Shown here: positions 24,916 through 34,056 of the stretch, piece by piece
How the letters are laid out: each line of letters opens with the position of its first letter
Position numbering within the stretch: the stretch's first letter is position 1
Origin: an uncultured Collinsella sp.
GTDB taxonomy: Bacteria > Actinomycetota > Coriobacteriia > Coriobacteriales > Coriobacteriaceae
Assembly: GCA_934668875.1 (NCBI GenBank)
Contig: CAKUON010000013.1
Span: 1 to 59,899, forward strand
Direction: 5' to 3'
DNA length: 59,899 nucleotides
The notes under the pieces: model-generated
Seen by the model: the letters and a program-made list of their open reading frames with translations, nothing else
Databases searched by the model: none
What the model was told of the DNA's origin: nothing
Made by a program: the position numbers and the translations under genes

Positions 24916-27900
24916 CTAGCCCACGAAGCCGGAACCGTCGGCATATTCGTTGAGGCCCTCGGGACTGATCTCGTCGGGGCTGGCGAACATGCCGCCGACA
25001 TCCTCACCGCTGTCGTTTTGATATTTCAGCAGGGTGGCCATCGCATCGGAGACCGATGCGCTGCCAAAACGCTGGTCTGCCGACTGCTGGGGGGCGACAG
25101 CCGTCTGGGAGGAAGCCTGGGCACGATGACGCTGCGCGGCACGCTGATTCAAAAACATGCCATTCGGCTGCGTAAAGCTGGTTGCGGGGGCCTGCTGGAC
25201 AGAGGAGGAAGGCGCCGGCTGCTGAGGGGCCTGCGCCTGGGTGCGCGGACGAGGCGCTGAATCCCTCTGCTGCTGACGGGTGCCGTTTGACCAGGAGCCC
25301 GGCTGTGCATTGAGATCTTCGGCGGGCTGAGCCTGCTCGGGAGCGGGAGCGGGCTGGGGCTTCACCTCGACATCGAGACCGTTAGCGCGCTCCGACATGG
25401 CCACGAGCGCCGGCAGCGTGTAGCCGACCTCGGAGCCGGAGAGGGCGACCGTGCCGTTCGAGAAGGCGATATCGCCGGAGGGCTCGCTTCCGAGCGTGAC
25501 CCCGACAGACGAAAGAGCCAGCGCGAAATCGTCGAAATGGGTGTCGCTCTCGCGGGTGAAGACCTGATCGATTGCATTCAGGACAAGGTCCTTGAGCTCG
25601 GCCTCGGCCTGCGCGCGCAGCTCCTCCTCACTCGGGAGTCGACGGGTGTTGAAGCGCGAGAAGTCCGCGCCCTCCTGGAAGTCACGAATATCCATATCTT
25701 CCATCCTTTCCTTTTTGGCGGTAACCGTGTCTCGGTTGCCGCCTCCGTTAAAACCGAATTGCTCGCACGCCGGCCGCACGTTGGGTCGAGGGCACGCCGG
25801 GGGAGCCATGTGTGCAGGTGACGGAACGTTGCGGCCGATTTCCTCACGAGTGGAGCGCGGGGTCGAAGACGGGGCATCTTCAGGCTCGTCGAGTGAGCCG
25901 ACATCGGGTTTCGCTGCCGGCTTCACCGCCCGGCGCTTGATATCGGCGGGACGGGTCGTGCAGATGTCGTAGAGAGTCGGACAGGTCTTCTGGTCGATCT
26001 GGAAGTCGAAATGGACCACGCGGTTCTTGAACACGTAGAGACCCTCGCCGGGATGTGCGGTGGCCAAAACCTTCGTCTGGCTCTCAGAGAGATTGAACAG
26101 TTCCTGGAAGTCGGGGAGGAGGTCGCTCGTCTGCTGCAGAATCGTAACGAAGGGCGAGTTCTGGAACATATAGCGCGTCTCCTCGCTGTTGAGGACGCGG
26201 GAGAGGTTCTGCGTGATGGCGTTGATGTAGAAGTCCCACTTACCGCCGCGGGTGAAGAAGCGGTCGATCTGGCTGCGGGCGTAGGGACTGTCGAGCAGGA
26301 GCTGGAACTCGTCGATGATGAGCCAGGTTCTCCTACCGGCACGGCGGTTCGCCGAGACGCGGACCCAGATGTGATCGAGGATGATAAGCAGCGCCAGCGG
26401 CTTGAGCTCGCTGGACAGCTCGTGCAGGTCGAAGCACACGAGATTCGACTGGAGATTCACGTTCGTCGGATGGTTGAACAGCGACAGCGTGCCCGTGACG
26501 TAGCGGCGAATGAGCTTGGCCAAATCGCGGGCGTCGCGCATATCGGAGCCCTGCTCGGACATCAGGAAGTCATAGATGTCCTGGAGTGTCGGCAGGTTCT
26601 CGGGACGCGGGTCGTCAAGATACCGGTTGTAGGCGTATGCGGCAGCGGCGTCGAGGACGTTAGCCTGGGCATCGTTGACGCTGCTGGCCATCATGCGAAC
26701 GAGCGACTGGATGAAGGACACCTTCGCGGGCACGGGGGAGGACTTCGTCTCCGGATCATCCGAGCCGTAGGCAAGGGAGATGTCGAGCGGGTTGATGAAG
26801 TCGCCCGAGTTCTCGGCGATACGGATGACCTGGCCGCCCAGATACTCGGTGGGCGTGACATACTCGCCCTCGGGGTCGATCGTGATCACGTCGTCGTCCG
26901 GATGCTTCAGGTGCACGGGAATGATGCGCGTGATCTTGGAATTGAACGACTTGCCGGATCGTGGCTGCGCCAGCGTGAAGCTGTTCGTGTGCTCATGGGA
27001 CACGGGGTCGTAGACGATAAACGAGCGGGTCTCGGCGTTGAGGCCCATGATGTTGCCGCCCGGGTCGTTCATCTCGGCGGCGACGAACATCAGCATATGG
27101 GACAGGGGGTCCGTAGTCAGCGTTCGCTCATACGGGATGTAGGAGGCTCCGATCGGCAGGGCGGTCGAGAAGGACTCCTCGCGAAGTGCGCGCCATGAAT
27201 CGGGATAGGGCTTCCTGTGCGTGGAGAACACCTTCTCCACCTCGCGGCAGGCCTCCTCGAGCTCGGTCTCCGTGCGCCCCTGGACGGTCACGACGGTCGT
27301 GACGCCGAAAGCGTGCATCTCCGCGCTCTCGAGGTCGTCTCGGAACGCCTCGGCGTCCTCCTGTGCCTCGCGCATCGCGGGCGGCATGTTGTTCTGGTCG
27401 ACGAAGTAGCCGACCTCGGGACGGCTCGTGTTGAACTGATAGGTATTGTTCTCCTCGGTGATATCGTGCAGGTGGTTCTCGGCGGCCGAGATCGCGGCAG
27501 AGAACTCCCAGGGACGGATGTGCCACGCGACGGTAAGGTCGTAGGGCAGCCCTGTCAGATCCGAGATGAATGAATCCTTCATGGTCTTGCCGTAACCGTC
27601 GAGCGTGACGTCGTAGGTCTTAACCCATCGACGGCCGACGATCATACGGGGGTCTCCGCGGTAGCCGTCTGCGGTGAGGACAGAGGAGGGCGCCACGAGC
27701 TCGCGGGTCGTAAGGCCGACGGTCCCGGACAGGCGCTCGAAGTTCGCCGTGCCCGGAGTGTCGTCCTGGCGCGTCATGGTCTGGATGATGTCAAGGCGCT
27801 GCTGGCCGTCGAGGACATGTGCATCGGAACCGAGGTCGCGCATGAAGCGCAGGAAGGAGTCCGCCTCCTGGGACAGCCGGGGCACCGCGCGCTCCAGCGT

Positions 27901-28557
27901 GTCAGCGGACACGGCGATCGTGATGATGCGGTCGCGGCGCACCGAGCGCGAGGATTTGGCGAGCATGGAGCGGGTCCACGCGTTGTACTCACGTCGCAAG
28001 ACGTTGCCGCGCTCGTCGCCGGGAACCTCGCGGAACAGCAGGTCGGAGGCGAACTCCTCCGGGCTCACGCGCTTGTTCATGATGAAGATGCCGAGGCGAA
28101 CCGTATGGTCGAGCGAGTCGAGGTATCCCGCCCATGCCTCGCGTACGAGATACTGGTCCTCGGGTCGCGCTCCCTGGTAGTTGACATCATCGACGCGAAG
28201 GGCAATGGAGTAGGTCTCGCTGTCGATGCGCATGACGCCGTCAACCGTGAGCAACTCGTAGGGAACGAGTTTCGTGGTCGACCACTTAGGCTGGACGAGC
28301 TTCACATCGGTCGAGAGCGCAGTGTTGACGCCTAGCTCCATCTGCTCCTCGTCTATCGCCCAAGAGGAGCCGAGGGGGATGGAGGGCACGTCGGCGCCGT
28401 ACTTCGCAACAAACTTGTCACGCTTCTTATTCAGCTTTTTCAGGCGTTTGTCCATCTGGCGCACGCCCTTTTGCCAACCGGCCTCGAGAGCACTCGCACG
28501 GCGCTGTTCGGCCTCGGCAATCTCTCGGTCGAGATCGTCAATAGTCAGTTTGCTCAT
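24916..28557 (-). CDS. virB4: Type IV secretion ATPase, VirB4 family
   Basis: A 1,213-residue ATPase that energises the conjugation channel. Walker A is QPRSGKSF near residue 532 and Walker B is WLIIDEF near 747, with further conserved ATPase segments between them (DVITIDPEGEY). The N-terminal 400 residues are the usual VirB4 module. Residues after about 880 are an extension of more than 300 residues rich in Gln, Pro, Ala and Ser, longer than standard VirB4, possibly a docking tail. The start overlaps the stop of the PrgI-like gene (4 bp). Central gene of the minus-strand T4SS operon. Confidence 0.92.
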   Translation of the reverse strand: MSKLTIDDLDREIAEAEQRRASALEAGWQKGVRQMDKRLKKLNKKRDKFVAKYGADVPSIPLGSSWAIDEEQMELGVNTALSTDVKLVQPKWSTTKLVPYELLTVDGVMRIDSETYSIALRVDDVNYQGARPEDQYLVREAWAGYLDSLDHTVRLGIFIMNKRVSPEEFASDLLFREVPGDERGNVLRREYNAWTRSMLAKSSRSVRRDRIITIAVSADTLERAVPRLSQEADSFLRFMRDLGSDAHVLDGQQRLDIIQTMTRQDDTPGTANFERLSGTVGLTTRELVAPSSVLTADGYRGDPRMIVGRRWVKTYDVTLDGYGKTMKDSFISDLTGLPYDLTVAWHIRPWEFSAAISAAENHLHDITEENNTYQFNTSRPEVGYFVDQNNMPPAMREAQEDAEAFRDDLESAEMHAFGVTTVVTVQGRTETELEEACREVEKVFSTHRKPYPDSWRALREESFSTALPIGASYIPYERTLTTDPLSHMLMFVAAEMNDPGGNIMGLNAETRSFIVYDPVSHEHTNSFTLAQPRSGKSFNSKITRIIPVHLKHPDDDVITIDPEGEYVTPTEYLGGQVIRIAENSGDFINPLDISLAYGSDDPETKSSPVPAKVSFIQSLVRMMASSVNDAQANVLDAAAAYAYNRYLDDPRPENLPTLQDIYDFLMSEQGSDMRDARDLAKLIRRYVTGTLSLFNHPTNVNLQSNLVCFDLHELSSELKPLALLIILDHIWVRVSANRRAGRRTWLIIDEFQLLLDSPYARSQIDRFFTRGGKWDFYINAITQNLSRVLNSEETRYMFQNSPFVTILQQTSDLLPDFQELFNLSESQTKVLATAHPGEGLYVFKNRVVHFDFQIDQKTCPTLYDICTTRPADIKRRAVKPAAKPDVGSLDEPEDAPSSTPRSTREEIGRNVPSPAHMAPPACPRPNVRPACEQFGFNGGGNRDTVTAKKERMEDMDIRDFQEGADFSRFNTRRLPSEEELRAQAEAELKDLVLNAIDQVFTRESDTHFDDFALALSSVGVTLGSEPSGDIAFSNGTVALSGSEVGYTLPALVAMSERANGLDVEVKPQPAPAPEQAQPAEDLNAQPGSWSNGTRQQQRDSAPRPRTQAQAPQQPAPSSSVQQAPATSFTQPNGMFLNQRAAQRHRAQASSQTAVAPQQSADQRFGSASVSDAMATLLKYQNDSGEDVGGMFASPDEISPEGLNEYADGSGFVG

Positions 28558-29024
28558 CTAGGGTTTCTCCCATCGTTTCTCACGGAGGCCTCAGCCATCG
28601 CCTGGGCGATTCCCGCCGGCACGGCCTCCTGCTCCAACTTCCTCGCCTTCCTTGCTGCCTTTTCGCGGCGTTTCTGCTCGCGCACCTCTGCCTTCGTCTT
28701 CTTCGGAAAAGCCACCTCGAAAGTCGGGACAGCGAGCGTGAGCTGATCGGGCTCGGCGCGGTCCTTCAGCATAAGGGGGAGCCATTTCTCGGATTTGAGG
28801 CCATGGTGCGAATGGAGGCCGATGACACCGATAGCCACGCAGATCGGTATCACCATGTAGGTGACAATATCGAGGCTCCAGTCCCATGCGTAGACGCCGT
28901 ATATGCCGACCGACACGACGGCGACGGCGGCAAGCGCGGCAATTGCCGAACGCTTGGAAAAGCGACCGAAGATGTTTCTCGCGACGTAGTTGTTGATGTC
29001 ATCGCGTACGAATGTCTCAGCCAT
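28554..29024 (-). CDS. PrgI/VirB3-like membrane protein of the T4SS
   Basis: A 156-residue protein with two transmembrane helices (about residues 27-45 and 50-70), then GLKSEKWLPLML and a Lys/Arg/Glu-rich coiled-coil tail. PrgI-family proteins sit directly upstream of VirB4 in Gram-positive T4SS operons, as here, and take the VirB3 place in the channel. The ATG at 29,024 follows AGGGAAGG by a few bases; the longer in-frame reading from 29,066 would run into the upstream gene and lacks a site. Confidence 0.75.
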   Translation of the reverse strand: MAETFVRDDINNYVARNIFGRFSKRSAIAALAAVAVVSVGIYGVYAWDWSLDIVTYMVIPICVAIGVIGLHSHHGLKSEKWLPLMLKDRAEPDQLTLAVPTFEVAFPKKTKAEVREQKRREKAARKARKLEQEAVPAGIAQAMAEASVRNDGRNPR

Positions 29025-29037
29025 TTCACTACCTTCC

Positions 29038-30627
29038 CTAGACGAGGCCAAACAGGCTGTTGGCAACGACTTTTGACTTGTTCACGACTTCCGTAATGCA
29101 AAGGACGGAACACATCGACGGGATGAGCGCGGCCGCGGCGCCCCCGAAACCATTTAGGGTGCTCGTATCAGACGTGATGGGGGCTATAAGTTCGGTTGCG
29201 ACCGTATTGATGAGGGGTATCATGCCAATCGCGATGACAATCATCACTGCCTGGAAACAGACCGCGGCAAAACGTTTGAGATAGCCAACCCCCATGGGCC
29301 TTGATTTGTCGTCAGCAAAGAACGATAGGCAAAGGGGGCTTGCCGCGGCCCTTAAATAGATTTCACCTATACGTACGAAGATGGTCGTCAGCACGGTGAA
29401 TAGACAGGCTACGCAGGCAACAAGTGAGACGATGGCGAGAATGAGAAGGATAAACGAAGTTCCAGCCTGTGCGTAAGTCAGGGCGTCGAATGATTTGATC
29501 ACCTGGTCTTTTATGCCAATGGAGTTGGTAGTATCGATCCCCATTGATGCAAGCGTACTATTCACGATGCCCACAAGGTGTTGGGCGAGAACGTATACGG
29601 CTGCACAGATGTCCATCGCGTGGATGATGAGGGTGTAGCTCACCGCGAACATCATGACTACGAAGGCGAGGCTTGCCATGATATCGACGCCGGCCATCTT
29701 GCGGCGAACATCCAGCTGGTGCATGAGGGCGACGCCGAAGGTCAGGCCGAGAAACGCCATGGCATAAGGCTGGAAAGCGCCTTTCGAAAGCTTCGACGCC
29801 ATAGTGTAGAACTGGGCGAAAGGACCATTGGTAAAGTCGGATGTGAATGCAGTATTCGCCGTAGAGGACACTAGCGAAATGCACCATTCGGCAAGGCTCG
29901 TGGCGCTTTCCGCAAGCCCACGGCAGAAGGTCCACACCAGATTTTCAGCCGCATATTTAAAGAAATTAAACGACAAGGCGAATTTTGGAGGGTTTTTACT
30001 AATTAGCTTATCGTCTAAATCGTCTTCTTCCTTTGCTGCCGAGTCATTAGAGCCGCTGGGCTTGTTATTATCATTTCGGTTAACGCTGGTTGAGGCGGAC
30101 GCGGCCTTTTCCCAACCATCGGGCGCCCATGAAGGCTCGAAGTTTTTCTTTAGGTCTTCCTTCTGTAAGCCACCGGTGTACTTCTTGCTTTTGCTATGTG
30201 ACTTATCGACAACCTTGCCGTTTTTATCGTAGTAGACGGGCCCCTCGACGGTGTTTCCGTTAATGCCGATCGTTACGGTGTAGCCGATCTTGTAGGCCTT
30301 GATACCGTCATGCTCGAAGGTCACATACTTGTTCTTGTCGATGTCGCTCCACTTGATGGTAATTTGCTGACACTCGGGGGCCATGTTGTCAAAGCCGACG
30401 TTGACGTTCCACTGCCCCTTTTGCGCAGCATAAGCAATCGTCGCAATGGCGCATGCCACAACGAGCATCAAGACGCTGACGGTAGCAAAACGTAAGACGC
30501 GATCGCCAAACGAAGTCGGCCTTTCATCGTATTCAAATTCGTCATACGGGTCTGTTGGCCCGGGCGACGCAGCACCACCGATAGGGGAGCCGGCCGCGAA
30601 GGCGAGCAGCCTCTCTCGGATCTCCAT
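29038..30627 (-). CDS. VirB6/TrbL-like polytopic channel protein
   Basis: A 529-residue protein. One N-terminal helix (about 48-68) is followed by a soluble, Lys/Ser/Asn-rich insert (about 70-215), then six or so membrane helices, including MAFLGLTFGVALMHQLDVRR and LTTIFVRIGEIYLRAAASPL, as in VirB6/TrbL components that form the inner-membrane part of the conjugation channel. DNA of the soluble insert (about 29,950-30,250) is AT-richer than the rest, hinting at a separately acquired or fast-evolving extracellular domain. Its stop is 13 bp before the PrgI-like start. Confidence 0.75.
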   Translation of the reverse strand: MEIRERLLAFAAGSPIGGAASPGPTDPYDEFEYDERPTSFGDRVLRFATVSVLMLVVACAIATIAYAAQKGQWNVNVGFDNMAPECQQITIKWSDIDKNKYVTFEHDGIKAYKIGYTVTIGINGNTVEGPVYYDKNGKVVDKSHSKSKKYTGGLQKEDLKKNFEPSWAPDGWEKAASASTSVNRNDNNKPSGSNDSAAKEEDDLDDKLISKNPPKFALSFNFFKYAAENLVWTFCRGLAESATSLAEWCISLVSSTANTAFTSDFTNGPFAQFYTMASKLSKGAFQPYAMAFLGLTFGVALMHQLDVRRKMAGVDIMASLAFVVMMFAVSYTLIIHAMDICAAVYVLAQHLVGIVNSTLASMGIDTTNSIGIKDQVIKSFDALTYAQAGTSFILLILAIVSLVACVACLFTVLTTIFVRIGEIYLRAAASPLCLSFFADDKSRPMGVGYLKRFAAVCFQAVMIVIAIGMIPLINTVATELIAPITSDTSTLNGFGGAAAALIPSMCSVLCITEVVNKSKVVANSLFGLV

Positions 30628-30845
30628 TATCCGAGGATGCCGCTAAACAGCTGGGAGATGATATGGGAGACGCCGCAGCCGGCGATGAAGACGCCGGCGA
30701 GAACCTGCCACCACTCGGTACCGTGGCCGGGACGACCCTTGGTCTTCTCCTCGAGCAGATTGTAGACACCCCACAGGGCAAACAGAGAGCCGCCGGCGAT
30801 CATGACGTTCTCGAATTTGGTGACGAGATCAGCAAGCTGTTCCAT
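30627..30845 (-). CDS. VirB2/Maff2-like small membrane protein
   Basis: A 72-residue protein with two hydrophobic helices (MIAGGSLFALWGVYNLLEE and LAGVFIAGCGVSHIISQLF) separated by a short charged loop. This layout and the LWGVYNLLE segment match the Maff2/VirB2-like pilin subunits of Gram-positive T4SS. The ATG at 30,845 has AAGGAAA about 7 bp upstream; a longer in-frame start exists but has no site. It shares its last base pair with the start of the VirB6-like gene. Confidence 0.75.
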   Translation of the reverse strand: MEQLADLVTKFENVMIAGGSLFALWGVYNLLEEKTKGRPGHGTEWWQVLAGVFIAGCGVSHIISQLFSGILG

Positions 30846-30893
30846 TGAAGATTTCCTTCCCTTAAGGATTTGTCGATACCTATTCACGCGCCC

Positions 30894-32864
30894 TTAGGCG
30901 TCGATGACGATGGTTTTGGGGTTAGTGCGGTCTATGAGAACGACACCCTCCGGTGTTGACACGACAGAGTTGTCCGCGTGCCGCCTGGCGCGTGCCCACT
31001 CGAGCATTTCGGTTTTGCCGGCGCTGAGATACTCCTTGCGCCTGGGGTGAATCTCGGGATCTGCCTTGAGGTCGCGAAACCACATGCCTTGTTTGTAATG
31101 GGTCACGCACTCGTCAGGGGACAGGCCGTCCTCCTCGTTGAAGCTGTAGAGCTCCTCGGGGCTCATGAGCGGAACCTTGACGTATCTCGTGCTCTCCTGG
31201 ATGGATTTACCGCTCGCGGAGTTCGAGACTGAGTAGTCCGTGAACTTCTTCGTGGTGTTGCCCATCTCGCGCGATATCTGCTCGCAGTCGGAAAAGAGGG
31301 AAGAGCCCATGTACATAAAAATGGCCGAGTTTGCTCGGATGGATTCCGACTGCTTGCCATATCTTGCCTCGAGTTGCTTGCCGTCCTGCACGATTGCGCA
31401 GAGGTTGATCCAGAACTTACGGCTCTCGGCGAAGAGCTTCTCAAGGTCGGGGATCTTGCCTATCTGGGCGAGCTCGTCGAGATAGCAATAGAGGGGGATT
31501 TCGAGATGGCCGATTCCATTCGTTGACCCGATATCCTTCGAGATATCGAACAACTGGTTTAGGGCCATCGCGGCGACGAAGTCATAGGGGCCTCCGCCGG
31601 ACTTGATGCAGAAGAAGATGGCGCGCTTGCGCTTGTCGATAGACTGGAGGTCGAGCTCATCGCGGCCCAGCATCTTCCTGATTGCGGGGTTATTGAGCCT
31701 TTGCAGACGAGCAGCGCACGAGGACACGACCGCCGCCATCTGCTCCGGAGCGCCGGCGTTGGCCTTGAAGGTGCGGTAGTTGGTGAGGACCGAGTTCTCG
31801 GGGAGCGACTCGTCATCAAGCGCGTCCTCTCCGTAGGTATCGATGATGTACTGCGCGAACCCATCGAAGCCGTCGCGCTCCCGGGTGCCCTCGAATACGA
31901 GGTCGAGCTTGTTGATGCCCTCGGCGCCGTCGGCCTTGGCCATCGCGAGGTAGTCGATGATGCCGGGAAGGGTGCAGTCGGCGGTATTGCCGTTGGCCTT
32001 GAACCAGAAGACGAACATGCCGCACACGCAGGTGTAGAAGTTCTTCTCCATATCGATGAAGAACTGCTGGTCCCCATGTGTGTCCTCACCCTTGGTGTTC
32101 GAGATGAACATATTGACCAGGGAGTTGATCGACGTGACGTCGCGGCAGTTGATAAGCGGGTTGTAGGGGGTTGAGGCAAGGATATGCTCTTCGTCGCGCA
32201 GGTCGATGACCTGCACGTCATAGCCGTTCTTCTCCAAAAAGGCGGCAGATGCACGGAACAGCTCGCCCGATGGGTCGGTGAAGACCATATTGCCGTTCAT
32301 CTGCATGATCTGGTTGGTCACGAAGCGGTAGGACTTGCCGGCGCCCGATCCGGCCATGATGAACATGTTTCGATTTGGTACCTGGCTCTCGCGCCTGATC
32401 GGGTCCTTCTTGTCGTTGACGATGGATGTGCCGGCAACCTTGCTGTGGAGCGAGAGGATGATATTGTCGTCATCGACCGTCTCGCACCACTCGGGAACCG
32501 GCCATTCGTCTGTTGCCTTGTTGTGCGAGTACAGCAGACGCTCCTGGGCAGTCGAGAAGCGCTGGGATCCATATTGCTTGGCAGGTGAGATGTCCTCTCC
32601 GGGCGCCTCATGCTTAAGGAGAACGGCAAGGGCGATTACGAGGGCCGCGACAACCGAGGCCAGCAACGGAACCCCACCGAAATAGATGCCGAGGGGCCGA
32701 CGGGATGCCGCCCATGCGACGAACGCCACGACGTCATCGGACGTTTCGATACCGCTTGTGCCGAGCATGACTTTCTGGACCGTGAGGTTCACGATCCAGA
32801 AGGCGGCAGATCCCAGAACGACGGCTCCGATAACCTTCGTTATGTCTATCTTCGGCAGCTTCAT
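30894..32864 (-). CDS. virD4: Type IV coupling protein VirD4/TraG
   Basis: A 656-residue protein with two N-terminal membrane helices, Walker A AGSGAGKSY near residue 173, and Walker B region YCYLDELAQIGKIPDLEKLF near 468, then the conserved FWINLCAIVQDGKQLEARYG. Coupling proteins bring the relaxase-DNA complex to the secretion channel. It follows the PcfB-like gene by 3 bp and precedes the VirB2-like gene. All nucleotide-binding motifs look intact. Confidence 0.93.
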   Translation of the reverse strand: MKLPKIDITKVIGAVVLGSAAFWIVNLTVQKVMLGTSGIETSDDVVAFVAWAASRRPLGIYFGGVPLLASVVAALVIALAVLLKHEAPGEDISPAKQYGSQRFSTAQERLLYSHNKATDEWPVPEWCETVDDDNIILSLHSKVAGTSIVNDKKDPIRRESQVPNRNMFIMAGSGAGKSYRFVTNQIMQMNGNMVFTDPSGELFRASAAFLEKNGYDVQVIDLRDEEHILASTPYNPLINCRDVTSINSLVNMFISNTKGEDTHGDQQFFIDMEKNFYTCVCGMFVFWFKANGNTADCTLPGIIDYLAMAKADGAEGINKLDLVFEGTRERDGFDGFAQYIIDTYGEDALDDESLPENSVLTNYRTFKANAGAPEQMAAVVSSCAARLQRLNNPAIRKMLGRDELDLQSIDKRKRAIFFCIKSGGGPYDFVAAMALNQLFDISKDIGSTNGIGHLEIPLYCYLDELAQIGKIPDLEKLFAESRKFWINLCAIVQDGKQLEARYGKQSESIRANSAIFMYMGSSLFSDCEQISREMGNTTKKFTDYSVSNSASGKSIQESTRYVKVPLMSPEELYSFNEEDGLSPDECVTHYKQGMWFRDLKADPEIHPRRKEYLSAGKTEMLEWARARRHADNSVVSTPEGVVLIDRTNPKTIVIDA

Positions 32865-32867
32865 CGG

Positions 32868-33932
32868 CTACCTCTTGACACGCTTGTTGAGGGTTCGGGA
32901 GTGCGTGGCTGGACGGTTTTGGTTGCCGATTTGGTGACGGTTGGCCTTGCGGTCGGCCGCGTCGCGCATGTTGACGGCGCGGATGACCTCATGCGAACCC
33001 ATTTGCTTGGTTCGTCCCTGGCGCTGCTGGAGTCTGACCGATCCTTCAAAGGCCTCGCGGTCCTTCAGCGTCTCGATTTGGGTATGGCATCGGACGATGG
33101 CATCGGCACGATCATCACGAAGCACGCCCTTGTCATCGCCCTCGCAGATTTGGTTTCCGATTTTTGCCGTGTGTCCGTCGGGATCGGTAATCCTGAAGGC
33201 TCCGGCCGTGGAAACGGCGGCAGAGTATACGACGCCGTCCCACCCGGTGAATTTACGCTTGTACATGCCATCGTTCTGATCGAGCTTCCAAGACTCCCCC
33301 AGATATTCGATATTCTCCGGTGCAGGCGGGAGCCCTACCGGAGGAAGACCCACAGCAGGTAGGCCGATTGCCGGAAGGGCGGGATACTCTTTTGGTTGTG
33401 CAGGCGTATGGATATCGTTTGGATTGTTTGTCGTCTGGACGCCACTCTCGACCGGGCCCCTCATCGCGTTGTCCACATCGGCATTCGAGATCAGTTTCCT
33501 CTCGATTGCCGTCTCAATGCAGGCGGCGAGCGCCTCCTGGTCCTTCATCTTGTATTCGATTGCGAAATAGCCAGTCGCCGGGTCCTCGAAGACAGCGAAC
33601 CCGATGCGATGCTTTCGGCAGATGTCGGAAAGAAGTGACAGGTCGCTTCGATCGAGCGCACCTTCCTTGCCGAGGTTGACGAGCTTGATGACGTCATTGC
33701 GGTCACGCCTGAGCGTATGCTCGGTAACGAGGCCGTAACGGCCAAGCCCATTCACATGGCTGACCGCATGGTTCGCGCCGCGACCGGCAACCCTGCCGGC
33801 ACCTCCAGCGACTTTGCCGGTACCACGTGCGAGCGCTCTCATCGTGATGATGAGGACTTCGCGTGCCGGGGGCAGAACAGCCTGGCCGAGCATCAGCAAA
33901 ACGCGCATGGCCTCTTCATTCTCTCCGGGCAT
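32868..33932 (-). CDS. PcfB/DUF3801-like conjugation protein
   Basis: A 354-residue soluble protein. The segment LLSDICRKHRIGFAVFEDPA followed by YFAIEYKMKDQEALAACIET matches PcfB (DUF3801), an accessory factor that works with the coupling protein in Gram-positive conjugation. The region after about residue 180 is a Pro-rich linker and a C-terminal domain of unknown type. The ATG at 33,932 has GGAAGGAGG upstream; the longer frame from 34,037 crosses motif copy 4's downstream hairpin and is unlikely to be translated. First gene of the T4SS operon. Confidence 0.7.
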   Translation of the reverse strand: MPGENEEAMRVLLMLGQAVLPPAREVLIITMRALARGTGKVAGGAGRVAGRGANHAVSHVNGLGRYGLVTEHTLRRDRNDVIKLVNLGKEGALDRSDLSLLSDICRKHRIGFAVFEDPATGYFAIEYKMKDQEALAACIETAIERKLISNADVDNAMRGPVESGVQTTNNPNDIHTPAQPKEYPALPAIGLPAVGLPPVGLPPAPENIEYLGESWKLDQNDGMYKRKFTGWDGVVYSAAVSTAGAFRITDPDGHTAKIGNQICEGDDKGVLRDDRADAIVRCHTQIETLKDREAFEGSVRLQQRQGRTKQMGSHEVIRAVNMRDAADRKANRHQIGNQNRPATHSRTLNKRVKR

Positions 33933-33960
33933 TACTGCTACCTCCTTCCGGCGACGTGTA

Positions 33961-33989
33961 GTTGGGGCCGCACATAAAGCGGCCCCAAC
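33961..33989 (-). promoter_or_regulatory. Hairpin in the leader of the conjugation operon
   Basis: An 11-bp perfect stem, GTTGGGGCCGC (33,961-33,971) with GCGGCCCCAAC (33,979-33,989), loop of 7, lies 28 bp ahead of the PcfB-like start and 38 bp after motif copy 4. No T-run follows on the minus strand, so it may affect RNA stability or translation instead of ending transcription. Confidence 0.55.
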
Positions 33990-34026
33990 TACAGTTTTCG
34001 CCATATAGGCCACCCGTGCCGAGCGG

Positions 34027-34046
34027 TTTGGTGCCACAGGGTGACA
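34027..34046 (-). promoter_or_regulatory. Shared 20-bp motif, copy 4 (T4SS operon)
   Basis: The minus strand reads TGTCACCNNNTGGCACCAAA with no mismatch, about 95 bp ahead of the first T4SS gene and directly after the end of the exonuclease gene. Confidence 0.7.
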
Positions 34047-34056
34047 ATTTCTTTAT

